Made by a program: the position numbers and the translations under genes
In this document: piece by piece, positions 43,918 through 54,639 of the stretch
How positions within the stretch are numbered: the stretch's first letter is position 1
How the letters are laid out: each line of letters begins with the position of its first letter
Notes under the pieces: generated by a model
Seen by the model: the letters and a program-made list of their open reading frames with translations, nothing else
Databases searched by the model: none
What the model was told of the DNA's origin: nothing
Origin: Aquatica leii
Lineage: Eukaryota; Arthropoda; Insecta; Coleoptera; Lampyridae
DNA length: 64,000 nucleotides
Direction: 5' to 3'
NCBI GenBank assembly: GCA_035610365.1
Contig: CM069435.1
Coordinates: 8,086,001-8,150,000 of the forward strand

Positions 43918-46900
43918 ATGGAAAAGCAGAATCAAATGAAATTATTGTTTTGGAATGTGGCAGGCATAAAAAATAAAGGAGAAGATTTCTGGAGATACGT
44001 AGAGGGTTTTGATATGATGGGAATGTCGGAAACATGGTTGGAGGAAAAAGACTGGCAAGTATGGAAGAAAAAATTACCAGAGAGGTATAATTAGAAGGTG
44101 GAATTTGCAACTAGAAAAGAAAGTAAAGGTAGAGCAAGGGGAGGGATACTAACGGGTATAAAAAGGAACTGGTCGGTGGAAGAAGAAGAGGGAGACGAGA
44201 AGCAAGGGAAAGGGATTGTAAAAAATTATGTGGTCAGAGAAGGAAAGGAAAAATATATAGTGTTAACAGTTTATGGGCGGGATATGAGGTTGATAAGTGA
44301 ACAGATTGAGAAAATGGTACAAGGGGAGGAAAAGGAAAAGATTATTATAGGGGGTGATTTTAACGCGAGAACAAGGGAAAAGGCAGGAGTGTTTATAGAA
44401 AGGGAAGTAAAGAGAAGAGTTAGCATGGATAAGATAGTTAATAGGAATGGGAAAATGTTAGTGGAGATATGTGAGGAAAAAGGGTGGTCAATTCTCAATG
44501 GAAATATAGAGGAGGGGGACAGAGGTGACTACACTTATATGGTAGGGAGGGGGGAATCGGTGATCGATTACGTGATAGTGAGTGGGGAGGTGTGGGAAGA
44601 CATGGAAAGGTTTAAAGTGGGGGATGAAGAGGAATCGGATCATCAGCCACTGGAAGCGATTTTAAAAGGAAAAGAGCAAGGAAATAAGGAGGAACAGAGG
44701 GGATGGGAAGTGAAAAAGGTGTAGACTGAGGAAAGCATAGAAATATATAAGATGAAGTTGAAGCAAGTGATTTGGGGAGATGTAGGGGGGGAAGAAGGAC
44801 TAAATGAGTTGACTGCAGAAATGGAGAAGGCAGTAGAAAAGAAAAGGTTTAAAAGAAGACAAGGAAAAAAGAGGAACGAAAATAGGTGGTGGAATAGAGA
44901 ATGTAGAGAGATGAGAAATGCTAGAAGAAGATGGAAGAAAGGTATAATAGATGCACAGAAGTATAAGGAGAAGAAAGTGAATTTTAAAAATGTATGTTTT
45001 GAGAGAAAGGTGTCGTCTAAAGAAGAAATGGAAAAACAAGTAAAGGAAATAAAGAAAGAAGGGAAGTGTGGGAATTTCTAAACAAGGAGAGAAGAAGGGG
45101 AGGAGGAAAGGAGGTTTAACGGATATAAAGGTGTGGTTGGGTTATTGTATAGAGCGTTTGGAGGGAACAATAGAAGGACCAGTGCAGGTGATATTGCAAG
45201 GGGTAAATACAATACAGGAGGGGTGGAAGATAACGAAAGAGGAAATGGAGGAAGCAATAAGTAGACTAAAATTAAGAACGACGGCAGAAACGGACGGTAC
45301 GCAAGGAAAGCAATGGAAATATGTAGGGGAGAGAGTGAGAGGAAATATAAGAAAATTTTTTAATACAATATGGAAAGGGGAGGAATTGCCTGAGAGTTGG
45401 AAAGAAAGTTTAATTCTGCCGGTTTATAAGGGAGGAGATAGGAAGGAGGTAAAGAATTATAGAGGGATTAGTGTCACTAATGTAAGTTATAAATTGTATG
45501 CCATAATTATACAAAGGAGGTTGGAAAAGGAAGTGGAAGAAAAAAGTGTATTACCAGATTGGCAGATGGGATTTAGAGTAGGAAGAAGGGCAATAGACAA
45601 TGTTTATATATTGAAACAGTTAGTGAATGGAGAGCTAGATAAGAAAAGGGGTAAAGTATACGCGTTCTTTATGAACATAGAAGCTGCGTTTGATAATGTG
45701 AATAGGGAAAAGCTATGGAAGGTGTTAAGGAAAAAGGGAATAGAGAAACAACTAGTGAGGAAACTGGAAGGGATATGTAAACAGACTAAGAATAGGGTAA
45801 AAATAGGGGATAGTGTTAGTGAAGTGTTTTGGACGAGGAAGGGGCTAAAGCAGGGGTGTCCTCTTAGCCCTATTTTATTTGCACTGTATATAGGGGACAT
45901 AGAGGAAGTGTTGAAAGGAGGACAGTGTGGTGGGGTGGTCATGGAGGAAGGGATTAAAGTGTGGGTGTTGGCATATGCAGACGATATGGTCATGGTGGCA
46001 AAAAATGAGTTGGAGATGAAAGGTATGATAAATACGATAAAGAGGTACCTGGAAAGGAAAAATTTGGGTTTAAATGTGAGAAAGTCTAAGATGGTAGTTT
46101 TTCAAAAAGGGAGAGGAGGGAAGAAAAAGGAGGAGTTAAGTTGGGGAGAACAGAAGATAGAGGCAGTGAATAAAGTGACATATTTGGGATATAGGCTAAG
46201 GTATGATAATAAAGATGATGCGCATATAAGGGAGTTAGCAAAGAAGGGTAACAGGGTATTAGGGCAGGTATGGAGTTTAGGGGAAAGAGTATTTGGAAAG
46301 GAGATCGAGAAGAGAAGATGGCTGTTCGAAAAATTGATTAAAAGTGTGATGATGTACGGGGTGGAGGTATGGGGTTGGAAAGAGTGGAACCTATTGGAAA
46401 GGCTGCAGATAAAATATTGGAAATTGATACTAGGTTTAGACAGGGAGACGCCAAGGTACATAATAGAAGAAAAGGGGAAGTTAGAGAAGATTAGAATAGA
46501 AGCAGGGAAAAGGGCGATGGGTTATCAAGAGACAATGAAGGTAAGGAGAGAATGTAAAATTTTGCAATGTTGCTGGAGGACGGTAAAAGATAGTAAAAAT
46601 ATATATGGGCAGGTAGAAAGGAAACTGTACTACCAACGAGGAGGTTTCGCAAGAGAAGAGGTGGAAAGAAGGAGAGAGAAAGGGAGGTTAAATACGGAGG
46701 AGACAGTAAGAAGAGATAAAGACTCGCAGATGCAAGAGAGGGAAGGAAAGATAAAGGAAGAAAAGTACAATGTAAGGTATGGGAATATAGTGTCCAGGGG
46801 GGTTCCTAAGTATCTGATGGGGAGGAGAAGCTTAGGAGAGAAACGGCTTATAGCCAGGGTTAGATGTGGAAATGAGAAGAATATAAATAAGTATTGGAAG

Positions 46901-47035
46901 GAGGACGTAATGAGGAGATGTAGATTATGTGGGGAGGGATGGAAGGACATAAAGCACTTGAGTGAGGAGTGTGACGAGCTAAGGGAAGAAAGGAGAGGAG
47001 GAAGGCTTTGCTTGGGGAGGAGGGGGAGGAATTGA
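43918..47035 (+). pseudogene. LINE-B ORF2 (endonuclease and reverse transcriptase), broken
   Basis: The start is MEKQNQMKLLFWNVAGIKNK. Endonuclease blocks are MGMSETWL, IIIGGDFNART, DYTYMVG and VIDYVIVSG, with SDHQPLE at the end. RT blocks are LPVYKGGDRKEVKNYRGISV, QMGFRVGRRAIDN, FMNIEAAFDNV, GLKQGCPLSPILF and YADDMVMV. The C-terminal zinc-binding motif is CRLCGEGWKDIKHLSEEC. In-frame stops lie at about 44,094 and 44,722, and there is a frame break near 45,065. The RT region from 45,068 on is open. One endonuclease stop replaces a probable Trp. It would nick the target and prime reverse transcription if intact. Confidence 0.88.
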
Positions 47036-47270
47036 ATTGGATGAAAGCAGTAAAGGAAAGAAGGATAAGAGGGGAGGGTTAGGCTAACGAAATAGAATAC
47101 TAAGATGGTGATTGGAATAATTTACGGGAGAAAGTTATTTTAGTTTATAAATTTCTGTACGTATTATATGTATTATATTATTATATAAAGGGAAAAGATG
47201 TAAGGGTAACGTAACCCATTGTAAGGCTGAATGGCTTAACAATTATCAATAAATAATAATAATAATAATA
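47036..47270 (+). other. LINE-B 3' UTR and (AAT)n tail
   Basis: This is a short 3' UTR ending in six or more AAT units at about 47,251-47,270. It is followed by the target duplication GAAAACTAAATTC (47,271-47,283). Confidence 0.85.
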
Positions 47271-48330
47271 GAAAACTAAATTCTATTACAATTCCTGATC
47301 GCTATCCTTTACTACACATAAGAGATTTTACTTATTTTTTAGACAAGAAAAAGATATTTACAAAACTAGACATCATTCGAGCATATAATCATGTTTTTGT
47401 AGATCCAAAAGATATCGAGAAGACGGCAATCATTACACCTTTCGGTCTATTTGAATTTCTGGTTATGCCATTCGGATTATACAACGCGGCCCAGACTTTT
47501 CAAAGATTCATACATCAAATTCTTGGTCATTTCAACTTTTGTTTCAGCTACTTAGACGATATTTTGATAGCATCGGGTTCAATGAAAGAACATTTGGTCC
47601 ATTTTGAAAAAGTCCTTCGACGTTTAAACGAATTCTCTATCACTATAAATGTATATTTGGCTCAACACAAATCGATTTTATTGTATATCATAACACTCGA
47701 TGGTATACAACCTATTCTTAATCGCATTAATGTTATAAAACATTTAAAACCGCCGAAGACTTTAAAAGCGTTAAGAAGATATCTTGGAATGATAAATTTC
47801 TATAGACCATTTCTCCGTTCGGCAGCAACTTACCAAGCGCCATTAAACCAATTGTTTTTCGATACACAAAAATAAAAACAGCAAAATTAATTGGACTGAA
47901 GAATTACTACAAGCATTTGAAAATGTAATTAATTATACAATGTTGAGTTTTCCAGCAGATTTGCCCATTACCTTGATGGTAGGCGCTTCGGAAGTCGCCA
48001 TTGGTACAACGATAAATCAATTAAGGGGAAATCAACTTGAACCATTAGGTTTTTATTCGGAAAAATTAAATAATGCCCAACGTAAATACATTATGTATGA
48101 TCGGGAGTTGCTGGCTATTTACAAATCTATTAAATATTTTCGTTATTTACTAGAGGGTAAAACCTGATATATACAGATCACAAACCGCTAATTTTTGCGT
48201 TTAGGCAAAAATTGGAGAAAGCTTCACCACGTCAAGCTCGACAATTGGATTATATTTCACAGCTTTCGATTGATATTAGACATGTTTGCGGTAATGAAAA
48301 TATGGCAGCTGATATGCTGTCTCGAATAGA
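47271..48330 (+). pseudogene. gypsy-B RT (rest) and RNase H
   Basis: RT palm blocks are IFTKLDIIRAYNHVFVDPKD, TPFGLFEFLVMPFGLYNAAQ and FSYLDDILIAS (YLDD active site). The connection region is RRYLGMINFYRPF. A frame break near 47,873 leads to RNase H: LPITLMVGASEVAIG, LGFYSEKLNNAQRKY and YDRELLAIY. After another break near 48,165 comes TDHKPLIF. It is the continuation of the RT fragment ending at 27,028. Confidence 0.85.
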
Positions 48331-49659
48331 AACAATTGATACGCCATCGTTAGACTACAACAAAATACAGAAAGAACTGTCTAATGATGGAGAATTGAAA
48401 TTATTATTAAATCAACCATCCACACATTCTTTAAAACTGGTAGAAATAGAAATACCAGAGAAAAATATAGCTTTATATTTTGATATTTCAACTGGCAAAT
48501 CTAAACTCTACGTTCCAAAAAACATGCGACAACAAATTTTTTACTTAATTCACAATATCGCGCATCCGGGGAACAACAAGACAGTTAAATTATTAAAATC
48601 AAAATATACTTGGCCATCTATATCACAAGATGTTAGGTTATGGTCTCGTACATGTCTGGTTTGCCAAAAATCAAAAATCTGGAGACATACAAAAAGTGGT
48701 ATTGGAAGATATGAAAATGTAAGTGACAGGTTTGAACACATAAATATCGATATAATAGGTCCGTTGCCTATATCCGATACTTATTCTTATTATTTAACCT
48801 GTGTTGATCGTTTTTCGAGTTGGCCCAATTCGAGATATGACCGCTGAAACAATCGCGAAGACACTATATATAAATTGGATTTCACGATTCGGGATTCCGG
48901 GATCGTAGAAAACAATTCGATTCACATCTATTCAAGTCTTTAACTAATTTACTAGGTATTCAACATATACTTACAACACCTTATCATCCTCAAAGCAACG
49001 GTAAAATCGAAAGATTTCACCGAACGCTTAAAGCAGCGTTAATGAGTCATGGTAACAATCAATGGACATAAATATTACCAACGGTTCTGTTGGGACTCCG
49101 TTTATTATCAGCCGAAGATAAAGTTCATACTCCCGCGGAATATTTATATGGTCAAACTCTACGTCTTCCGGGAGATTTATTTGAATCATCAAAATACGAA
49201 AATAACGACTCAGCTTCTTTTGTAAGCAAACTTCGAGAAAATATTAAAAAAATCAAACCAGTTTTAACAAATCATCATACCAACCAAACCATCTTTATTC
49301 ACCTTGAACTAACTAAAACCGACACGGTTTTTGTAAGACATGATGGAATTAGAAAATCATTACAACCACCATATAATGAACCATACCGGGTTATCGCTCG
49401 TCATGAAAAATATTTTACTCTATCGATTAACGGCAAAGATAAAAATATTTCCATTGATCGATTGAAACCAGCATTCAACCTTAATAACGAAACTTCTCCA
49501 AAAATAATAAAAAACCAACGTTCACGAGAAAAGAAAAATCCAGATAATAATTATTCGACAAATTCAACAAATGTTCAAGATACTAAACAAAAAGTGCTTA
49601 CTCGAATCGGTCGCAAAGTGCATTTTCCTACAAAATATAGTGAATATGAAGTGATTTAA
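48331..49659 (+). pseudogene. gypsy-B integrase
   Basis: The zinc-binding region HNIAHPGNNKTVKLL ... CLVCQKSK is followed by the core: HINIDIIGPLPIS (first Asp). After frame breaks near 48,840 and 48,905 come TPYHPQSNGKIERFHRTLK (Glu of the triad) and, past a stop at about 49,067, PAEYLYGQTLRLPGDLF. The tail is basic and ends with VLTRIGRKVHFPTKY, a gypsy-type C-terminal motif. The segment holding the second Asp is damaged. Confidence 0.85.
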
Positions 49660-49689
49660 TTGTGATTTATTCGTTATGTTTACGTTGTC

Positions 49690-49882
49690 ACTGGTAAAAG
49701 AGCTTCTAACTACCGTTAAAACAACTGTTTAAATATTTTATAATAATGCAATGGTTTGCTTAACAACATATTGACTTGTTAAGTTTTTTGTTAGTGTAAT
49801 TAAAAAATAAATATTTATTTAAATATTTAGTTCTATAAACTTTGTGGAATAATCGTTATGAAGAATTGAACCTTAGACTACA
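49690..49882 (+). repeat. gypsy-B 3' LTR (visible part)
   Basis: It matches 25,306-25,488 with small indels, including a short duplication of TATTTA near 49,815. It ends in AGACTACA. No clear polypurine tract precedes it, so its 5' part appears deleted. Confidence 0.8.
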
Positions 49883-49898
49883 AGCTCATTCGGCTTTT

Positions 49899-50013
49899 CT
49901 ATAATTGCTTTCCTTTTAGTTCCTTCAAATCTATGCACTTCTCATTAGGAAACTTTTTGGCCTTATCATAAACAAATTGCTCACTGTCATTGATGTCAAA
50001 GTTAAGCTGCCTA
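49899..50013 (-). CDS. candidate terminal exon of an unknown gene
   Basis: On the - strand an acceptor-like TTTTTTATTTCAG is followed by a frame containing LNFDINDSEQFVYDKAKKF and ending LKGKQL plus stop. Composition looks more protein-like than its AT-rich surroundings. It lies between the gypsy-B 3' LTR and the copia element. It could be a last host exon or another element remnant. No upstream exon was identified. Confidence 0.3.
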
Positions 50014-50131
50014 CTGAAATAAAAAATTTTGCTACTGAACCGTATCTTTATCACATTATTTGAACAAATGAACAAACTTTTTAGACATAAAAGTTTCACC
50101 ATGAATAATAATAATGATTTAGGATTAATGG

Positions 50132-50297
50132 TGTAGTAATACAGTGGGATTCGAGGCCTTAATTGCTAATTACGGGTAGAATAATAATAAAACGTGTCAC
50201 TGTCATTACGTACCATCTTTTGATCAGTATCGTTTACTTCTAATTACATAGATGTAACTACTTGCTAATATGTCAGGAATTGATAATATTCATAACA
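50132..50297 (-). repeat. copia 3' LTR (left copy)
   Basis: This 166-bp copy begins TGTAGTAATACAG and ends CATAACA, matching 54,131-54,296 closely. On the coding strand it follows a purine tract, AAGTGGGGG (complement at 50,298-50,306). The 5-bp duplication AATGG lies just outside (50,127-50,131). Confidence 0.92.
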
Positions 50298-51607
50298 CCC
50301 CCACTTTTAAACCTAAATCTCTAGTAAACTTAGAGTTTTTAACATTTCCCAACGACTTAGTCAAGATATCCGCTACCATCTCATTTGTTGTCATATATTC
50401 AATGTCAATTTTCTTATCTGAGATAGCATCTCTTAAGAAATGGTATCTGATATCTATATGTTTCGATATTTCATGGAAAACCGGATTATTCGCCAGCTTT
50501 TGGGCACTTTGATTATCATTGTACATTTCAATACTATCCAATTTCCCAGTCAGGTCAAACAAAAGATTTCGCAGGTATATGGCTTCTTTCGTTGCCATAT
50601 ACTCTGCTTCAGGTGTTGATAAGGCTACAACCTTTTGTTTGCAGCTCTTCCATGAAACACTACCACCAGAAAATTTACGATCCAGCTTGCCTGAACCCCA
50701 GTCGGAATCCACAAACCCGATTAAATTTGAATTACAGTTCTTGGTAAATTTCATGCACCTTAGTATAACAATTGTTATACTGACTAAGCAGACTTACAGC
50801 GTAAGCAATGTCAGGACGTGTCATAACTGCCAAGTACATGAGACTTCCTATTAAGTCTTTGTATGGTAAATTCAAGTTACAAGTTTCGTCCTCGACCTTA
50901 CTTAGACTGATACTACTATCTAAAAGAGTAAAAACTGTCTTACAATCTAACATGCCAAAACGTTTCAAAATTTCATTAATATAATCCTCCTGATCAACAG
51001 TTATAACATTTTCTTTATAATCTCTAATTATCTTTAATCCTAAACAGTGCTTTGCTTCACCAAGACTCTTAATTTTAAATTTTGAGCTTAAATGTGTTTC
51101 AAGAAACTTTCAAATCATTCGAAAATACAAAGAAATCGTCAACACACAAAGCAATGACTGTTAATAACTCATTTTCTTTTCTTTTAATATATAGACACGG
51201 TTCATAATCTGACCTCTTGTATTTAATATTTAATAGAACTTGATCTACCTTTTCATTCCAAGCTCTGCTGGATTGTTTCAAACCATACACAGCTCTGTTT
51301 ACCTTAAAAACCTTATTTTCAAAATCAACACAAAAGCTTCAAGTTGCCTCATATACACATTTTCTTTCAATACACCATTTAAAAATGCAGTCTTTACATC
51401 TAGATGTACAATTTTTAAATCTAACTGCAATGATATTGCTATCAAAACCCTTAAAATTGAGTGTCTCACTATAGGAGCAAAAGTTTCGTTATAATCAATA
51501 CCCTCCTTCTGAGTATAACCCTTTGCCACTAATCTAGCTCTATAACTCGTTTTGTTTTCACTATTACACTTCACTTTAAACACCCATTTACACTCCACTA
51601 TTATCAC
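50290..51607 (-). pseudogene. copia reverse transcriptase and RNase H
   Basis: RT blocks on the - strand are ECKWVFKVKCNSENKTSYRA, RLVAKGYTQKEGIDYNETFA and VHLDVKTAFLNGVL. After a break near 51,330 come YGLKQSSRAWNEKVDQ and ALCVDDFFVFS (VDD active site). A further break near 51,105 leads to SLMYLAVMTRPDIAYAVSLL. RNase H follows after another break: LIGFVDSDWGSG, STPEAEYMATKEA, YNDNQSAQKLANN and MVADILTKSLG. The order and motifs are canonical, with at least three frame breaks. Confidence 0.88.
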
Positions 51608-52800
51608 ATTTTTGGATCAACAACTTCCCACGAGTTGTTTTCTTCAAAAGATCTGATCTCATCTAACATAGCCCGCTTCCACTTCTGCCCATCTGGTCCT
51701 GAAAGCGCTTCTGTAACGGTTCTTGAAGGAACATAAATATCTGATGCATCGATACCATTTTTTGCACCAAAATAAGTAACATAACCATTAAAAGTTTTGT
51801 TTTTGATGGACATCTCTGATCTTCTTGTAAGTTCTGTAGCATCTGATTGCACCTTTTCATCAACTGAATCAGGAACATATTCACTGTCATCATTATCGGC
51901 ACGTTCAATAGTGTCTTCACTCATCGAACAATCCGTCAAGTCATCTACCCCCACTGAATCCAAAATCTCTACTGTCTCATCCATTGATAGCGTCGTAGTC
52001 TCATTGACGTTTTCCATAACTGTCACATCTCGACTAGTAATCACCTTCCTTGTAGCTGGGTTGTAGCACCTATAGCCCTTGGTAGTTTCATCATAACCTA
52101 CAAGTATGTGTTTGACTGACTTCTGGTCCCACTTATTCCTAGCAACTTTGGGAACATGAACAATGACGACACTGCCCTAAACACGAGATTACCAGCATTT
52201 GGCCTGTCCATAGCTCAAACGGTGTTTTTGAACTCCCTGCTAAAACAGAACGATTTTTGAGGTAACAAGCAGTATTGTATGCTTCTGCCCATAACGATTT
52301 ACAAATAATGTTCTCATCAAAAATTAGACATTTTGCTTTTTCAACTAATTAAAGCGCTCAGCCACACCATTCTGCTGAGGTGTGTGGCTGTTGGTCTTTT
52401 GATGTATGATGCCAGCATTCCTTAGGTAATTTTGAAATTCTTTACAGATATATTCACCGCCATTATCTGTTCGTAACACTTTTACCCTTTTATTTTGTTG
52501 ATTTTCTACTAAACACTTAAACTCCTTAAACTTTTTATATGTTTCGCCCTTCGTCTTAAACAAATATATAAAACACATACGACTGTAATCATGAATAAAG
52601 GTTAAAAAATATCTTGCGCCTCCTAACGAAACTGTCTCCATTGAGCCACAGATATCGCTATGTATCACCTGCAACACATTATCGGCACGGCTACCTTTGT
52701 TTGGAAAAGGTATGCACGCTTGTTTACCTTGACAACACACTTGACAATTAGTTACGTTAACCTGACCCTTAAAAACAAGTCCTTCTACTAATTCACTCAT
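51604..52800 (-). pseudogene. copia integrase and linker
   Basis: The zinc-binding part is CQVCCQGKQ. The core has HSDICGSM (first Asp), VLRTDNGGEY (second Asp) and TPQQNGVAERFN (Glu). A stop near 52,345 and breaks follow, with further conserved sequence (AEAYNTACYLKNRS, VGYDETTKGYRCYNPATRKV) to the acidic linker at 51,604-52,044. The linker ends in WKRAMLDEIRSFEENNSWEV, just before RT. Confidence 0.85.
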
Positions 52801-52842
52801 TTTATTTAAATAGTTTTTGTTTATATGGCCTAACAGTCGATG

Positions 52843-54022
52843 TCATATTTCACTACTTGCCAAAAAACTTGCACCACCATCTGCGACATCTAGCTTGTAC
52901 ACATTATTCGTCAACCTAGCTGTTGCCACTAAGATACTTTTAGCATTGTAAATCTTACAGCCCTTTTCATCAAAAGTTACATTGTTGCCATTGTTAATGA
53001 GTTGACAAACAGATAATAAATTCGTGGTCAAACCTGGAAAAAACTGTACCTTTCTTAATAAAATCCGATGCTCTAGATCCGCTGTCACAGTCTTGATTTC
53101 AATGTCACCAGCACAGTCTACAATAATTTTTGATCGGTTAGCCACAACAATGTGAGGTAAATCAGGACTACGTGCATTTTTCAACCATTCTTTCTTAGCA
53201 GTCGAATGCATGCTCGCACCACTATCAACATACCAGTCTGTGTCATTAAACTGTCCTGTCGAAAAAACCGCACTATAAACACCCTCAGGCTTGTTATTGG
53301 GACACTTCGACTTGTAATGTCCGTTCTCTTTTGCATTTGATACAAACAATATTACTCAAGTCTTTCTTTTTGTTTACAAAGCCTGAACTACCTTGACCTT
53401 GCCAGTCAGCTGATGATTTTTCACGCAAACTTGTACCACTGCCGCCATCTCGCGGTGGCTTTCGATGACTTGGTTTACTGTTCGCTACAAAAGCACCACT
53501 TCTGCTGCCATCTCTGCCATCTGTCTGCATGTCCAGCAATTTTGTTTTAATGGAATCTGTAGTAATACTTATTCCTGAATGTTCCACTGCCATTATCATG
53601 GGGTAATATTTTTCCGGAAGTCCCGCCAGTAACAGTGATCCAACCCATTCCTCGTCGATCTTGAATCCTGTTCGCCTTAATTTCTGCGATGTCTCGACAA
53701 TCTGATTGACGTAAGAATCCATGGAATCATGATTTACCAATCTCACGGATATCGAAACGAAACCACTGTCGTGCCAATTTTTTAAACTTGCCCATACATC
53801 TTTTGCTGTTTTCGCGTCCTTCACGTGCGGAAACAAAGAGGGATTGATAGTTAAAACTAATTTGGCCTTGGCTTTTGCTATTAAGGTGGCGTTCTGTTCA
53901 CTACCGTCGATGCATTTACTTAAACCTTCAAGCACTAACACATTCTCGACTGCAAACGACCACTTGTCATAGTTTTCGCGACCAAGTAACTTAGGCACAC
54001 ACATCAAGTAATTGAAGGCCAT
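52843..54022 (-). pseudogene. copia gag and protease
   Basis: Gag starts at 54,022 (MAFNYLMCVPKLLGRENYDK) with the copia-type gag domain (WASLKNWHDSGF and GLPEKYYPMIMAV). A zinc knuckle NIVCIKC...ENGHYKSKC is split by a frame break near 53,335. Protease follows with the active site DWYVDSGASMHS near 53,235. The region continues to the pre-integrase part (FFPGLTTNLLSVCQLIN). Confidence 0.88.
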
Positions 54023-54114
54023 TTTTTATTTATTTACCTTTTACAACGTAATAACAACTCAACACAAAACTCGTTTTTCACGAAGCAACTTCAATTTATC
54101 CACCTCGTATCTGG

Positions 54115-54130
54115 GCCTGGGCCCATAACC
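54115..54130 (-). other. copia primer-binding site
   Basis: Adjacent to the 5' LTR the coding strand reads GGTTATGGGCCCAGG. Its complement CCTGGGCCCATAACC fits the anticodon stem-loop region of initiator methionine tRNA, as described for Drosophila copia, which is primed by a tRNA fragment. Confidence 0.75.
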
Positions 54131-54296
54131 TGTAGTAATACAGTGGAATTCGGAGCCTTAATTGCTAATTATGGGTAGAGTAATAATAAAACGTGTGACT
54201 GTCATTAGGTACCATCTTTTAATCAATATCGTTTACTTCTAATTACATAGATGTCACTACTTGCTAATATGTCATGAATTTATAATATTCATAACA
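54131..54296 (-). repeat. copia 5' LTR (right copy)
   Basis: This 166-bp partner of 50,132-50,297 is followed by the target duplication AATGG at 54,297-54,301. Confidence 0.92.
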
Positions 54297-54301
54297 AATG
54301 G

Positions 54302-54639
54302 TGTAACTATTTATTTAATTTAAAATCTTCAAGCTTTCGAAATTGGCAGAATAAATTATTCACAATTATAAAACTAAGGTAATTAAAACCAATAAATCGT
54401 AAAAAAAATAGATAATTGACGCTAGTTTATTTAGTTACAACATATTGTCCTAATCCATAAACTTTATTCATAAATTTGTATTAGACGGTAAGCAAAGTAC
54501 TTTCACAGCTGGATGCATATAATCGAAAAGCTACGTATAACATGAAGCATAGTCTACAATTAACAAACGTTTCATTGTATGCAGTTTTTGCAAAACTGTA
54601 AAAAAGCAAATCTCTAAACAGTCGTAACGATGTTCAAGT
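54302..54639. other. gene-free stretch before the piggyBac relic
   Basis: AT-rich. No piggyBac left end (TTAA followed by CCTTCCTAG) was found here, so the element is truncated on this side. Confidence 0.5.

Larger units (their letters stand above)
27029..47270 (+). mobile_element. non-LTR retrotransposon (LINE-B) interrupted by a Polinton
   Basis: The element has a 5' UTR (27,029-27,082 plus 42,936-43,090), ORF1 (43,091-43,855), ORF2 (43,918-47,035), a 3' UTR, and an (AAT)n tail ending at 47,270. A 13-15 bp target duplication lies in the gypsy-B RT. Both ORFs are extremely purine-rich on the sense strand. ORF1 has a coiled-coil plus a globular C-terminal region as in L1-type ORF1 proteins. 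The clade (L1-like versus I-like) could not be decided by eye. Confidence 0.88.
25306..49882 (+). mobile_element. Ty3/gypsy element (gypsy-B) split by a LINE that carries a Polinton
   Basis: The left half (25,306-27,028) holds LTR, gag, protease and the RT start. The right half (47,271-49,882) holds RT from the KLNSI block onward, RNase H, integrase and LTR. The reading of RT is consistent across the gap when one copy of the flanking duplication is removed. Coding regions carry several stops and frameshifts, so the element was probably already inactive or decayed afterwards. Confidence 0.9.
50132..54296 (-). mobile_element. Ty1/copia retrotransposon with two LTRs and a 5-bp duplication
   Basis: This is a full-length 4.2-kb element on the - strand. 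It has two 166-bp LTRs, target duplication AATGG on both sides, a primer-binding site, gag, protease, integrase, RT, RNase H and a polypurine tract. The order (integrase before RT) defines copia. The LTRs differ at only a few positions, but the polyprotein is broken at several places. Confidence 0.93.
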
